Assembly: GCA_021202895.1 (NCBI GenBank)
Contig: JAJQCE010000012.1
Coordinates: 1 to 46,486, forward strand
DNA: 46,486 nt
Reading direction: 5' to 3'
From: Ruminococcus sp.
GTDB lineage: Bacteria; Bacillota; Clostridia; Oscillospirales; Ruminococcaceae
Made by a program: the position numbers and the translations under genes. A model generated the notes under the pieces. That model saw nothing but the letters and a program-made list of their open reading frames with translations. It was not told where the DNA came from and did not search any database. Of the stretch, positions 23,811-33,478 are shown piece after piece. Position 1 is the first letter of the stretch; each line of letters opens with the position of its first letter.

Positions 23811-23852
23811 ATATTTTTCCTCCGTTTTTTTATTTTATTATGTAGATATATT

Positions 23853-24470
23853 TCAATTTACGATACTGTAAATTATTTTCTCATTGACGTTCGGCTCAAT
23901 GCGCTTTCTCTCAAAGAGCTGTGAAACGGTGACAAGCTCAAAGCCTCTGTCAAGCAATACAGGAATGACCTCTTCCAGCGTCTTTACGGTAGCGTCATTT
24001 CCCTCCATATCGTGAAGCAGCGCTATCACTCCGTCCTCAGCAAATGACAAAATCCCGTCAATGCGCTGACTGACAGACACCCTTTCATCCCAGTCGTCAA
24101 CGCCCTTGCCGCAGATGAAAGTCAGCTTAACCTGCTCATACAGATTATCGCTCAGGGCTATATATGGCGGTCTGAAAAATCTAGGAGCCGTTCCAGTTAT
24201 ATCAAAAATCTTGCGCGAGGTTAAATCTATCTCTCTTAAAATCTCATCATTACTCATTTTTGACATATCAGAATGTGAATAGGAATGATTTTCTATTTCA
24301 CATCCAATAGAAAACGCTCTTTTTACAATTTCTGCCGTCTGGTCGTTTATATTTTCTCCGACAAGAAAGAACGTTCCCGTCACGTTATATTTTTCAAGAA
24401 TATCCAGCACGCCTGGCGTTGTGACGCTTGGTCCGTCGTCAAAGGTAAATGCTATCAGTTTATTTTCCAT
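23853..24470 (-). CDS. Polysaccharide deacetylase (CE4/NodB domain), no signal peptide
   Basis: 205 aa, a bare NodB domain. All five motifs are seen: TFDDGPS (D11, D12), HSYSH (H62, H66), RFFRPPY (98-103), VDDWDER (about 125-130) and LLHD (H153). It is a metal-dependent de-N- or de-O-acetylase. Most CE4 enzymes act outside on peptidoglycan, chitin or xylan; this one starts directly at MENKLIAFTFDDG with no export signal, and the ATG has an AAAGAGGTG site, so it would act inside the cell, perhaps on acetylated oligosaccharides. First gene of the GH36/GH74 operon, behind a consensus promoter (24500-24528). Confidence 0.9.
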   Translation of the reverse strand: MENKLIAFTFDDGPSVTTPGVLDILEKYNVTGTFFLVGENINDQTAEIVKRAFSIGCEIENHSYSHSDMSKMSNDEILREIDLTSRKIFDITGTAPRFFRPPYIALSDNLYEQVKLTFICGKGVDDWDERVSVSQRIDGILSFAEDGVIALLHDMEGNDATVKTLEEVIPVLLDRGFELVTVSQLFERKRIEPNVNEKIIYSIVN

Positions 24471-24499
24471 AATGCTTACTACACCTCTTTCTAATTTAT

Positions 24500-24528
24500 A
24501 TTATATCCAACTTCTTTCAATTTGTCAA
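24500..24528 (-). promoter_or_regulatory. Promoter of the CE4-GH36-GH74 operon
   Basis: Minus strand TTGACA (24523-24528), 17 nt spacer, TATAAT (24500-24505), 30 nt before the ATG. Confidence 0.87.
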
Positions 24529-24655
24529 GTACGTCCGCAAAGGTTTTTAAAAAGAAAAAAGCTTGTTTCATTTTTTCATAACCTGATTTCTTTTGGAGAG
24601 GCTCTTTTATACAAATTGAATAAATTTGACACAGAGATTTTGTTATTTTTGCACA

Positions 24656-24684
24656 TTGACATCGTTTTCAAAATGATATATAAT
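24656..24684 (+). promoter_or_regulatory. Promoter of the sugar-binding lipoprotein
   Basis: TTGACA (24656-24661), 17 nt spacer, TATAAT (24679-24684). The leader is about 160 nt. Confidence 0.87.
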
Positions 24685-24695
24685 AGAGATAATAA

Positions 24696-24817
24696 CGCAC
24701 AAAGCTTTTGTATGAACGCTGTTCATTTTGTATGAACGCAGTTCATACAGTGGTCGTTTGTGCGGTGTTACGTTAAATATATATGTCTTGCAATACAGTT
24801 TGTTCTGACTGTATTGC
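24696..24817 (+). promoter_or_regulatory. Structured 5' leader: tandem dyads in a closing stem, then a 10-bp hairpin
   Basis: CGCACAAA (24696-24703) pairs with TTTGTGCG (24757-24764). Inside are two tandem 20-nt repeats (24706-24725, 24726-24745) that differ at one base, each holding a TGAAC-N3-GTTCA dyad. Farther on GCAATACAGT (24790-24799) pairs with ACTGTATTGC (24808-24817). It may be a repressor site, a riboswitch-like RNA, or both; I recognise no known riboswitch core. Confidence 0.6.
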
Positions 24818-24850
24818 GCAGCTCTTTAACTTTGAAAGGAATGATTATTT

Positions 24851-26266
24851 TTGACATCTCATAAGCTAAAAAGGATTGCCGCATTTTTGACAGCAATTAT
24901 TTCTGTAGGAGCAGCTGTAGGCTGTTCATCTTCAAGCTCGGATTCAACTGTTTCTGAGGTAGAAAAGGTTGATGTAGAGGACACAGATTTAATTGACGAT
25001 ATTCCGGAGGACGCCGAGTCTACGATACTTTGGATGGGTACATACGACCTCAATCCTGGTGAGGGCGAGGACAAATCGGTAGAGATGACGCTTTTTAACA
25101 ACAAGGGCGGAACGGTTGAATATTCTCAGGTTCTCGACAGTGAAAAATTCGACCAGCTTGCCGCTGCTATATTAGCGCAGCAGAATGTTCCTGATATTTT
25201 CAAATACGAATGGCTTGCATTTCCGTGTCAGGTTGTAAAGGATATGTATCAGCCGATTGACGAGCTTGTCGATTTTGAAAGCGACCTCTGGGCTGACACC
25301 AAGGACGTAGCGGATCAGTTTGTACTTGGAGGAGATCATTACGTTGCTCCTATAAGCTTCACAGTCGGAACGCTTATAATGTACGACTATGACGTTGTCG
25401 TTTCAAACGGTCTTGACGATCCATACGAGCTTTACCTTGAGGGCGAATGGGACTGGGACGCATGGACTGATATGATGGACACCTTCTGCTCAAGCGCAAC
25501 AGGCGATGAAATCAGATATGGCATAAACGGATGGTTCCAGACACAGATCATTCAGCAGACTGGAAAGACAATGGTTAATTATGATCAGGAAACAAACACC
25601 TTTACGTCTAATCTTGACGACCCAGATATTGAGCGTGCAGAAAATTTGCTTTATGACATTGGAAAGAAGGGCTACGTAAACACAGAGTGGACAGGAAATG
25701 CCAACAACACTCTTTCTGACGGTCTAACGCTTTTCTACTGCATGGGAACTTGGGCTATGACGGGCAACAACGGTCCGTCTGAGGGCGACGATTGGAGAGT
25801 AGTTCCTGTACCGAGCGATCCTAATACAGATGAGAAATATATGACGTCTGATATGCTCGCATATATGTGGGTTAAAGGCTCTGACAAATCGGAAGCTGTC
25901 AAGACATGGTACGAGTGCTGTCGTGTTGCGGCTACAGATGAAACCTATCTTGAAAATGCAAAGCAGAAATTCCTCAATGCAAATCCAAACTGGACTGAGG
26001 AAATGTATCAGGTTTACATTGATGCTTCATCAACCGAGTACACACAGATTTTTGACTACGGCTACGGAATTTCGGGAACTATGTCGGACGACAACTCAAA
26101 CGAGGACGGCAACTGCATAACAAGAAAGCTTTACGAGTACACAAACAAGACAGACGACGATGGTCACCAGTACACATGGAGTGAGCTGAGAGAATCCTAT
26201 TCTGCGACTGTTGAAACTGAGCTTAATGAAATAAACGAAGCTATTCAGGAATTTTTGGCTGAGTAA
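24851..26266 (+). CDS. Extracellular sugar-binding lipoprotein (ABC solute-binding protein family 1)
   Basis: 471 aa. I use the TTG at 24851, 10 nt after AAAGGA; the ATG at 24841 is out of frame. Signal peptide with lipobox AAVGC (Cys about residue 25), Ser-rich linker, then a family 1 solute-binding fold: EKFDQLAAAILAQQNVPDIF, YAPISFTVGTLIMYDYDVV-like hinge, WDWDAWTDMMDTF, MGTWAMTGNNGP and the late YMWVKGSDKSEAVKTW. It would capture oligosaccharides at the membrane surface. No permease or ATPase gene is adjacent, so it is an orphan that must use a transporter elsewhere or serve as a sensor. It is divergent from the glycosidase operon. Confidence 0.9.
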   Translation: MTSHKLKRIAAFLTAIISVGAAVGCSSSSSDSTVSEVEKVDVEDTDLIDDIPEDAESTILWMGTYDLNPGEGEDKSVEMTLFNNKGGTVEYSQVLDSEKFDQLAAAILAQQNVPDIFKYEWLAFPCQVVKDMYQPIDELVDFESDLWADTKDVADQFVLGGDHYVAPISFTVGTLIMYDYDVVVSNGLDDPYELYLEGEWDWDAWTDMMDTFCSSATGDEIRYGINGWFQTQIIQQTGKTMVNYDQETNTFTSNLDDPDIERAENLLYDIGKKGYVNTEWTGNANNTLSDGLTLFYCMGTWAMTGNNGPSEGDDWRVVPVPSDPNTDEKYMTSDMLAYMWVKGSDKSEAVKTWYECCRVAATDETYLENAKQKFLNANPNWTEEMYQVYIDASSTEYTQIFDYGYGISGTMSDDNSNEDGNCITRKLYEYTNKTDDDGHQYTWSELRESYSATVETELNEINEAIQEFLAE

Positions 26267-26300
26267 GCTATTTAAAAGCTATAAATCTCAAGTAATAAGC

Positions 26301-26367
26301 CGCTCCCCTTTTATTAGACATATGGTATAACAGAAACATACCAATCAAGTCTAATAAAAGGGGAGCG
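26301..26367. repeat. Large inverted repeat (19-bp perfect stem with internal hairpin)
   Basis: Arms 26301-26319 and 26349-26367 are perfect complements (CGCTCCCCTTTTATTAGAC and its partner). The 29-nt interior forms a second stem, TGGTAT (26323-26328) with ATACCA (26338-26343). AATAA / TTATT outside could extend it. It lies between convergent genes, so it may terminate both, but without a T run; it could also be a small palindromic repeat element. A 7-codon ORF starts right after it (26374). Confidence 0.65.
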
Positions 26368-26435
26368 TTTATTATGCAAAAAAGAGGAAGTAAATAAAGA
26401 TATACGCTGAAATTACAGCAAACGCTTTTCTAATC

Positions 26436-29273
26436 CTATGACTGATAACAAAGCATTTTTTTAAGATAGCGTCCCGTATAGGAGTTTTCATCCTGAGCCA
26501 CCACTTCGGGCGTGCCTGCGCAGACCACCTCGCCGCCGCCGTCGCCGCCTTCAGGACCTAAATCTATAATATAATCGGCTGATTTTATCACATCAAGATT
26601 ATGCTCGATTACAAGCACTGTGTTGCCGCCGTCCGCAAGCTTTTGAAGCACCTCAATAAGCTTATGAACGTCCGCCGAATGAAGTCCTGTCGTAGGCTCG
26701 TCAAGAATGTAAAAGGTCTTTCCAGTCGCTCTCTTTGAAAGCTCTGTAGCAAGCTTAACACGCTGTGCCTCGCCGCCTGAAAGCGTCGTCGCAGGCTGAC
26801 CGATTTTGACATAGCCAAGCCCCACCTCGACCAAGGTGTCCATCTTGCGCTTTATTTTCGGAACGTTTTCAAAGAAAGCCGCCCCCTCCTCAACCGTCAT
26901 ATCCAAAACGTCATAAATTGACTTTCCCTTGTACTTTACCTCAAGCGTTTCTCGGTTGTACCTCTTTCCCTCGCAAACCTCGCAGGGAATGTACACATCG
27001 GGCAGAAAGTGCATTTCAATTTTTAAAATACCGTCGCCCTCGCAGGCTTCGCATCTGCCGCCCTTGACGTTAAATGAAAATCTTCCCGCATTATAGCCTC
27101 TGGCTTTTGCGTCAGAAGTTGTCGCAAAAAGCGCTCTTATGTCGGAAAATACTCCTGTGTATGTCGCAGGGTTCGAGCGTGGAGTTCTGCCTATCGGCGA
27201 CTGGTCAATCGAAATCACCTTGTCAAGATACTCAAGCCCCTCTATCCGCTCAAAGCTTCCTGAGCGTGCTTTTGAATGGTTGAGCTTTGAGGAAAGCTCC
27301 TTGCTGATTATCTCATTTACAAGCGAGGACTTTCCGGAGCCTGAAACTCCCGTCACACAGGTAAAAGTCCCCAGCGGAATTGAAACGTCTATATTCTTTA
27401 AATTATTCTGTGACGCACCATAAACCGTGAGAAAACTTCCGTTACCCTCTCTGCGCTTTGACGGAACAGGGATTTTCAGCTCGCCTGACAAGTATTTTCC
27501 CGTCCATGAGCGCGGGCATTTCATAACCTCCTCTACCGTTCCCGCACAAACAATTTCACCGCCGTGTACTCCAGCTCCTGGCCCTACGTCCACTATAAAA
27601 TCTGCGGCTCTCATAGTGTCCTCGTCATGCTCAACTACAATGAGCGTGTTGCCTAAATCCCTCAGCCGCTTAAGCGTGGCGATAAGCTTTTCATTATCTC
27701 TCTGGTGCAAACCGATAGACGGCTCGTCAAGAATATACAGCACGCCGACAAGAGATGAGCCTATCTGCGTCGCAAGACGTATTCTCTGGCTTTCTCCTCC
27801 CGAAAGCGAACCGCTCGAACGGCTAAGCGTAAGATATTCAAGTCCAACGCTCTTTAAAAATCCAAGCCGCTCTTTAATTTCCTTGATTATAAGTCCGCCA
27901 ACCTTTTTATCTCGGCTTGAAAGCTCAAGATTCTCAAAAAAGTCAAGCGCCTGCGAAACGGATTTTTCAGTGAGCGAATAAATGTCAAGTCCGCCTACTG
28001 TAACCGACAAGCTCTCCTTTTTAAGCCTATGACCGTGACAGTCGGGGCAGGGGTATTCGCTCATGTAGCCCTCTAGCTCGGCTTTCGCCGCATCTGTTGC
28101 GTTTTCCTTGTTGTATCTGCGTTCAAGGTTCGTAATTATCCCCTCAAACGAAGTGTTGAAGACATCGCCGAACCAGCCCACTCCCCTTTGCAGGTGCAGC
28201 TTCTGACCGCCTGTGCCGTAAAGGAAAATATCCACAGCGTCCTTGTCAAGCTCTTCAACCGGCATGTCAAGCGATATTCCGTACTGCTCGCTAATCGCCT
28301 TGTAATAGTTCATAGCAATGGAATCTTCTCCAAGAGTGTTCCAGCCGCTCGCCTTAATCGCTCCCTCACGAATTGAAAGCGATTTGTCAGGAATCACAAG
28401 GTCAGGATCAACTCTCTTGAACATTCCCAGACCTGTGCAGGTCGGGCAGGCACCGAACGGATTATTAAAGGAAAACATTCTCGGCTGAAGCTCAGGCAGA
28501 GAAATGCCATGCTCAGGGCAGGCATAGTTTGTCGAAAACATCATGTCCTCCCCGTCAATCACGTTCACCACGACAATTCCGCCCGTGAGCGAATTTATTA
28601 TTTCAATCGAATCAGAAAGCCTGCTCTTAATTCCGTCCTTAACTACAAGCCTGTCAACTACTATTTCAATCGTGTGCTTCTTGTTCTTTTCGAGGCTTAT
28701 CTCCTCCGAAAGGTCATAGATTATACCGTCAATCCTCACACGCACATAGCCTGATTTTCTCGCCTTTTCAAGCTCTCGCTTGTACTCGCCCTTTCGCCCT
28801 CTGACTATCGGAGCCAAAAGCTGAATCTTCGTCCCTTCAGGCAGCTGCATAACCTTATCAACAATCTGATCCACCGTCTGCTGACTGATTTCTCTGCCGC
28901 ATTCAGGGCAGTGCGGCACGCCTATTCTTGCGTAAAGCAGGCGCAGATAGTCGTAAATTTCCGTCACCGTGCCGACTGTGGAGCGTGGGTTCTTCGAGGT
29001 GGTTTTCTGGTCTATAGAAATTGCAGGTGAAAGCCCCTCAATCGAATCTACGTCAGGCTTCTCCATCTGCCCTAAAAACTGCCTTGCATAGGACGAAAGC
29101 GACTCCATATACCGCCTCTGTCCGTCCGCAAAAATTGTGTCAAACGCAAGCGAGGACTTTCCAGAGCCCGAAAGCCCCGTCATGACAACAAGCTTGTCAC
29201 GCGGAATTGTTACATCTACATTTTTAAGATTATGCTCCCTTGCGCCCTTGATTATTATCTTATCATTTGCCAT
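26436..29273 (-). CDS. uvrA: Excinuclease ABC subunit A
   Basis: 945 aa, standard length. Two ABC ATPase modules: Walker [10 protein letters not shown] (33-41) and GVSGSGKSS, two signatures ([22 protein letters not shown]), two Walker B/D loops ([20 protein letters not shown]). The zinc modules are CPECGREIS... and CEACEGDG...CEVCEGKRY, with CPTCTGLG in the insertion domain. UvrA dimer finds bulky DNA lesions and loads UvrB in nucleotide excision repair. AAAGGAAG precedes the ATG; 35 nt after uvrB, so both are in one operon. Confidence 0.98.
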   Translation of the reverse strand: MANDKIIIKGAREHNLKNVDVTIPRDKLVVMTGLSGSGKSSLAFDTIFADGQRRYMESLSSYARQFLGQMEKPDVDSIEGLSPAISIDQKTTSKNPRSTVGTVTEIYDYLRLLYARIGVPHCPECGREISQQTVDQIVDKVMQLPEGTKIQLLAPIVRGRKGEYKRELEKARKSGYVRVRIDGIIYDLSEEISLEKNKKHTIEIVVDRLVVKDGIKSRLSDSIEIINSLTGGIVVVNVIDGEDMMFSTNYACPEHGISLPELQPRMFSFNNPFGACPTCTGLGMFKRVDPDLVIPDKSLSIREGAIKASGWNTLGEDSIAMNYYKAISEQYGISLDMPVEELDKDAVDIFLYGTGGQKLHLQRGVGWFGDVFNTSFEGIITNLERRYNKENATDAAKAELEGYMSEYPCPDCHGHRLKKESLSVTVGGLDIYSLTEKSVSQALDFFENLELSSRDKKVGGLIIKEIKERLGFLKSVGLEYLTLSRSSGSLSGGESQRIRLATQIGSSLVGVLYILDEPSIGLHQRDNEKLIATLKRLRDLGNTLIVVEHDEDTMRAADFIVDVGPGAGVHGGEIVCAGTVEEVMKCPRSWTGKYLSGELKIPVPSKRREGNGSFLTVYGASQNNLKNIDVSIPLGTFTCVTGVSGSGKSSLVNEIISKELSSKLNHSKARSGSFERIEGLEYLDKVISIDQSPIGRTPRSNPATYTGVFSDIRALFATTSDAKARGYNAGRFSFNVKGGRCEACEGDGILKIEMHFLPDVYIPCEVCEGKRYNRETLEVKYKGKSIYDVLDMTVEEGAAFFENVPKIKRKMDTLVEVGLGYVKIGQPATTLSGGEAQRVKLATELSKRATGKTFYILDEPTTGLHSADVHKLIEVLQKLADGGNTVLVIEHNLDVIKSADYIIDLGPEGGDGGGEVVCAGTPEVVAQDENSYTGRYLKKMLCYQS

Positions 29274-29308
29274 ACTTAACTTCCTTTTTTGTACAAAAAA
29301 TTGTATAC

Positions 29309-31279
29309 TTAATTTTCCGCATTCCTAAGCTCGTTAATTTTATCTCTAAGAAAAGCTGCGTGTTCAAACTCCAGCAGCTTCGCCGCCTCCTTCATCTGAC
29401 GTGTAAGCTTGTCAATAAGCTGCGCCGTTTCAGCCTTTGTGAGCTTAGATTTCCGCCGTGCGCTGTACTCAACCTCCTCCTTTGTGGAGATTTCAATAAC
29501 GTCACGCACGTCCTTAATTATCGTCTTTGGAACTATCGAGTGCTTCTCATTAAAATCCATCTGCATCTGACGACGGCGGTTCGTTTCCCTTATCGCACGC
29601 TCCATCGAGCCTGTAACCTCATCGGCATACATGATAACTCTGCCGTCGGCATTTCTTGCAGCTCGTCCCATCGTCTGGATCAGCGAGCTTTCAGACCTCA
29701 GAAAGCCCTCCTTGTCAGCGTCGAGAATCGCTACTAGCGAAACCTCAGGAATGTCCAACCCCTCTCTCAAAAGATTTATTCCGACAAGCACGTCAAATTC
29801 TCCGAGCCTTAAGTCCCTGATAATCTCCATGCGTTCTATCGTGTCAATATCGTGGTGCATATACCTGACCTTGACGTTAAAGCTCTTAAGATAAGCCGTC
29901 AGATCCTCCGCCATTTTCTTTGTAAGCGTGGTGACAAGCACACGCTCTCCCTTTTCAACACGCAAATTTATTTCACTTAACAAATCTTCAATCTGTCCCT
30001 CTGTAGGTCTTACGTCAACCATCGGGTCTAAAAGTCCTGTCGGACGGATTAGCTGCTCTACAATCTGCTGTGAACGCTCCTTTTCAATCGGTCCGGGAGT
30101 TGCGGAAACAAACACTGCCTGATTTATATGCTTATAAAATTCATCAAAGGTAAGCGGTCTGTTGTCAAGCGCAGACGGCAAACGAAAGCCGTACTCTATC
30201 AGCGTTTCCTTCCTCGCACGATCTCCTGCGTACATTCCCCTAACCTGCGGCAAACTGACATGGCTCTCGTCAACCATAAGCAGAAAATCATCAGGCAGAT
30301 GGTCAAGCAGCGTAAACGGCACTGCGCCCTTAGGACGCCTTGCAAGTACTCTTGAATAGTTCTCAATTCCAGAACAAAAGCCTATCTCCTCAAGCATTTC
30401 CATATCGTAATTTGTTCTCTGCTCAATTCTCTGCGCTTCGATAAGCATATCTCTCTTTTTAAAATACTCAATCCGTTCCTCAAGCTCCTCTCTTATATCC
30501 GCAATTGCCGCAAGCATTTTATCTCTTCCGACAATGTAGTGAGAAGCTGGGAAAACCGCAGCGTGGTTAAGTCTACACAAAACCTCTCCCGTAAGAATAT
30601 TTATCTCACTTATTCTGTCAATCTCATCTCCAAAAAACTCCACTCGCAGCGCAGTGTCGGTATTTGCGGCAGGGTAAATCTCTACAACATCGCCATGTGC
30701 ACGAAATTTGTTTCTCGAAAAATCTATATCGTTTCTCTCATACTGAATCCCGACAAGCTTAGCTATAAGCTCATCTCTCGAAAGCTCCATTCCAGGACGA
30801 AGCGAAACTACCATAGACTTGTATTCCTCAGGATCTCCCAGCGAATAAATGCAGGAAACGCTCGCTACAATAATTACATCACGCCGCTCCGCTATCGCAG
30901 AGGTTGCCGAGTGACGCATTTTGTCTATTTCGTCATTTACAGAGCTGTCCTTTTCTATATATACGTCCTTGCTTGGAATGTAAGCTTCAGGACGGTAATA
31001 ATCATAGTAGGAAACAAAATACTCAACCGCATTGTTAGGAAAAAAATCTCTGAACTCGGTACAAAGCTGCGCCGCTAAAATTTTATTGTGCGCAAGTACA
31101 AGCGTAGGACGGTTCACCTGCGCTATCACATTCGCCATGGTAAAGGTTTTTCCAGAGCCTGTAACGCCTAAAAGCGTCTGCTCCTTCATGCCGCTGTTTA
31201 TTCCCTCAACAAGCTTTTGAATAGCTTCAGGCTGATCTCCTGACGGCTTGTAATCAGATACCAAATCAAAACGCTCCGT
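29309..31279 (-). CDS. uvrB: Excinuclease ABC subunit B, apparent ACG start
   Basis: 656 aa. DNA helicase-like damage verifier: Walker [14 protein letters not shown], beta-hairpin [16 protein letters not shown] box, motif V/VI ([26 protein letters not shown]) and C-terminal UVR motif ([22 protein letters not shown]). Homologues begin M(E/D)[15 protein letters not shown]; here that position is ACG (31277-31279), 6 nt after AAAAAGGAGAGG. The in-frame TTG upstream (31327) lies inside the -10/-35 region of the promoter, and the next TTG (31264 region) is about 21 nt from the ribosome site, so ACG is the best start. The promoter and a LexA-like box sit just upstream. With uvrA it forms the excision repair operon. 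Confidence 0.93.
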   Translation of the reverse strand, partial: TERFDLVSDYKPSGDQPEAIQKLVEGINSGMKEQTLLGVTGSGKTFTMANVIAQVNRPTLVLAHNKILAAQLCTEFRDFFPNNAVEYFVSYYDYYRPEAYIPSKDVYIEKDSSVNDEIDKMRHSATSAIAERRDVIIVASVSCIYSLGDPEEYKSMVVSLRPGMELSRDELIAKLVGIQYERNDIDFSRNKFRAHGDVVEIYPAANTDTALRVEFFGDEIDRISEINILTGEVLCRLNHAAVFPASHYIVGRDKMLAAIADIREELEERIEYFKKRDMLIEAQRIEQRTNYDMEMLEEIGFCSGIENYSRVLARRPKGAVPFTLLDHLPDDFLLMVDESHVSLPQVRGMYAGDRARKETLIEYGFRLPSALDNRPLTFDEFYKHINQAVFVSATPGPIEKERSQQIVEQLIRPTGLLDPMVDVRPTEGQIEDLLSEINLRVEKGERVLVTTLTKKMAEDLTAYLKSFNVKVRYMHHDIDTIERMEIIRDLRLGEFDVLVGINLLREGLDIPEVSLVAILDADKEGFLRSESSLIQTMGRAARNADGRVIMYADEVTGSMERAIRETNRRRQMQMDFNEKHSIVPKTIIKDVRDVIEISTKEEVEYSARRKSKLTKAETAQLIDKLTRQMKEAAKLLEFEHAAFLRDKINELRNAEN

Positions 31280-31300
31280 TTTACACCTCTCCTTTTTAAA

Positions 31301-31312
31301 GAACTTATGTTT
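31301..31312 (-). promoter_or_regulatory. Candidate LexA (SOS) box of uvrBA
   Basis: GAACTTATGTTT fits the Gram-positive LexA box GAAC-N4-GTTC except for the last base. It lies immediately downstream of the -10, where a repressor would block initiation. uvrBA is an SOS operon in Bacillus. Confidence 0.6.
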
Positions 31313-31315
31313 TTT

Positions 31316-31344
31316 AGTATACACCAATTATTTAAAAATGTAAA
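31316..31344 (-). promoter_or_regulatory. Promoter of uvrBA
   Basis: Minus strand TTTACA (31339-31344), 17 nt spacer, TATACT (31316-31321). Transcription would begin near 31309, after the upstream TTG/GTG codons. Confidence 0.75.
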
Positions 31345-31443
31345 TAGCTTTTTTCATAATAATCTGTTACAATTATTTTAATGCAAAAGCACAAAAATAC
31401 AAATTGAGTAAATTCCGAAGTTGGTTCAATATGGAGATTTAAA

Positions 31444-32415
31444 ATGAAGAGCTTTACAATAGGCAAAAACGACGCTAATCAGCGTGCCGACAAATTTATA
31501 GCCAAGGTTTGTCCGCTCCTGCCAAAGGGAATGATGTACAAGTACATTCGCATAAAGCGGATAAAGTGCAACGGCAAACGCATTGAGATTTCACAAAGGC
31601 TCAATGTCGGCGATGTGGTTGAGATGTATGTAAACGATGAGTTTTTTGGTGATAAAAAAGCGGACTTGTCCTTTCTTGACGCACCTGACAAGGTTAATAT
31701 TATCTTTGAGGATGAAAATATACTTATCGCTGACAAGCCGAGCGGTCTGGTTGTTCATTCGGACGAGAGCGGCTCATATGATACGCTTATAAACCGTATC
31801 CTTAACTATCTTTACAAAAGTGGCGAATATTCTCCTGAAAAGGAGCTTAGCTTCACTCCTGCGCTTTGCAACAGGCTTGACCGCAACACACAAGGGCTTG
31901 TGATATGCGCAAAAAATGCCGAAGCTCTGCGCATTATAAACGAAAAAATCAAAAGCCGTGAAATTAAAAAGAGCTATCTCTGCATAACGACAGGCATTCC
32001 AAAGGAAAAGCAAGCCTGCCTGAAAGCCTACCACAGCCGTGAGGACAAAATCGTTAAAATCTATGACTCGCCAAAGAATTTCACAAAGGAAATTATCACA
32101 GAATACAGAGTTCTTGCTGAAAGCAAAGCTGACAATCTCGCTCTTCTTGAGGTTAATCTCGTCACTGGGCGAACCCATCAGATTCGCGCGCACCTTGCGC
32201 ATATTGGCTGCCCGATTTTAGGCGACAGAAAATACGGAATAAATAAAGTGAGTGAAGCATACAATGTCAAGAGCCAAGCTCTCTGCGCCTATCGGCTTGA
32301 ATTTGATTTTAAGGAAAGCTCAGACTCATTCGACTATTTAAACGGCAAAGCTTTTACAGTTGATGAGGTTTGGTTTGTTGACAAATTTTTCCCAAATTTC
32401 AAGCTTGATAATTGA
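31444..32415 (+). CDS. RluA-family RNA pseudouridine synthase
   Basis: 323 aa. N-terminal S4-like RNA-binding domain (RADKFIAKVCPLLPKGMMYK, then LNVGDVVEMYV) followed by the PseudoU_synth_2 catalytic domain: DKPSGLVVH, CNRLDRNTQGL with catalytic D146, and VTGRTHQIRAHLAHIGCPI then GDRKYG. It converts uridine to pseudouridine in rRNA or tRNA; RluC or RluD type, site not predictable. Divergent from uvrBA; ATG at 31444 after ATGGAG. Single gene. Confidence 0.95.
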   Translation: MKSFTIGKNDANQRADKFIAKVCPLLPKGMMYKYIRIKRIKCNGKRIEISQRLNVGDVVEMYVNDEFFGDKKADLSFLDAPDKVNIIFEDENILIADKPSGLVVHSDESGSYDTLINRILNYLYKSGEYSPEKELSFTPALCNRLDRNTQGLVICAKNAEALRIINEKIKSREIKKSYLCITTGIPKEKQACLKAYHSREDKIVKIYDSPKNFTKEIITEYRVLAESKADNLALLEVNLVTGRTHQIRAHLAHIGCPILGDRKYGINKVSEAYNVKSQALCAYRLEFDFKESSDSFDYLNGKAFTVDEVWFVDKFFPNFKLDN

Positions 32416-32472
32416 TTTCGTGCAATAATAATAAATTTCATGCGATATTTTATTACTTTTTGTTAAAAAAGC

Positions 32473-32501
32473 TTGCAATGAGCAGGAAAATGTGTTATAA
32501 T
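32473..32501 (+). promoter_or_regulatory. Promoter of the PHP phosphoesterase gene
   Basis: TTGCAA (32473-32478), 17 nt spacer, TATAAT (32496-32501). Confidence 0.75.
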
Positions 32502-32568
32502 ACTTTTTATCTGTATGAATTAAACGAGCATACGCTCTGTAAATTAAAAGCAAACGGAGGAATTGCTG

Positions 32569-33462
32569 ATGATCGGCGATTTACATTGCCATACTACACT
32601 TTCGGACGGCTCGCTGGGTATTGAGGAGGTAATTTTGCAGGCTAAAAGAATGAAGCTTGATTACCTCGCTATTACCGACCACGATACGCTGTCGTCCTCT
32701 AACCGGGCGCACATTTTAGGAGAGCGCTACGGCGTGAATATAATCCCTGCGGTGGAGCTTTCCGCATGGGACAAGAAAAGAAATGAAAAGGTTCACATTC
32801 TATGCTATGCTCCGCTTAAGCCTGACAGACTCGAGGGCTTGTGCCTTAAGTCCTGCTCTATCAGAACCGAGTGTGCAAAGGACATGATTAACAAGGTGAT
32901 GGAACGCTATCCCATACCGCCTGAAGCGGTTAGAATGTACACCAAGGGTTCTAAAAGCATTTACAAGCAGCACATCATGCGCACGCTCTGCAATTACGGC
33001 TACGCCACAGAGCTTTACGGAGAGGTAAACAACAGGCTGTTTGCTTATCCTGACGGCGAATGCCTTGTTACTAGAGAATATCCCGATGTGAATTTTGTGC
33101 TGGACTTAATTCACTCGTCAAGAGGAATTGCCGTCATGGCTCACCCTTTTCTTTTTGAGGGCGGAAACATAGACTTGCTCTATGAGCTTATCGGACAGGG
33201 CAAGCTTGACGGAATTGAGGTTTACCATTATTCTGCAAACGAATTTCAAAGAAAGCTGCTGCTTGAAAAGTGCAAGGAATACGGCCTGATTGCGACTGGC
33301 GGCTCGGATTTTCACGGTCTTTACAACAGCGTTCCGACCTACATCGGGAGCTGCACGACGGACGAGGAAAACATAAATCTTATGCTTGACAAAATAGCGT
33401 ACAACAAGAAAAAGCTTAAGGAACACTCCGCTGAAATTAAGGCGAAGCAAAGCGCAAATTGA
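32569..33462 (+). CDS. PHP-domain phosphoesterase
   Basis: 297 aa from the ATG at 32569 (GGAGG 8 nt upstream). PHP motifs: DLHCHTTLSDGS (H5, H7), ITDHDTLSSS, PAVELSAW, AHPFLFEGG and GSDFHG. A trinuclear metal site hydrolyses phosphoesters; relatives act on 3',5'-nucleoside bisphosphates (YciV/RnaAM) and on 5' ends of RNA. The length and the ERYGVNIIPAVELS layout fit the YciV group. It is followed after 16 nt by the TSCPD gene, same operon. Confidence 0.9.
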   Translation: MIGDLHCHTTLSDGSLGIEEVILQAKRMKLDYLAITDHDTLSSSNRAHILGERYGVNIIPAVELSAWDKKRNEKVHILCYAPLKPDRLEGLCLKSCSIRTECAKDMINKVMERYPIPPEAVRMYTKGSKSIYKQHIMRTLCNYGYATELYGEVNNRLFAYPDGECLVTREYPDVNFVLDLIHSSRGIAVMAHPFLFEGGNIDLLYELIGQGKLDGIEVYHYSANEFQRKLLLEKCKEYGLIATGGSDFHGLYNSVPTYIGSCTTDEENINLMLDKIAYNKKKLKEHSAEIKAKQSAN

Positions 33463-33478
33463 AAGGAAGTTGATTTTT

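Noticed and set aside
24421-24735. Plus-strand ORF of 104 aa across the divergent promoters
   Set aside because: It crosses the CE4 promoter, is antisense to CE4 and includes the SBP promoter; no ribosome site.
24851-26266. Complete ABC sugar importer locus
   Set aside because: No permease or ATPase gene on either side; only the binding protein is present.
26301-26400. Insertion sequence end with a small transposase start
   Set aside because: Only a 7-codon ORF follows the inverted repeat; no transposase fragment or target duplication seen.
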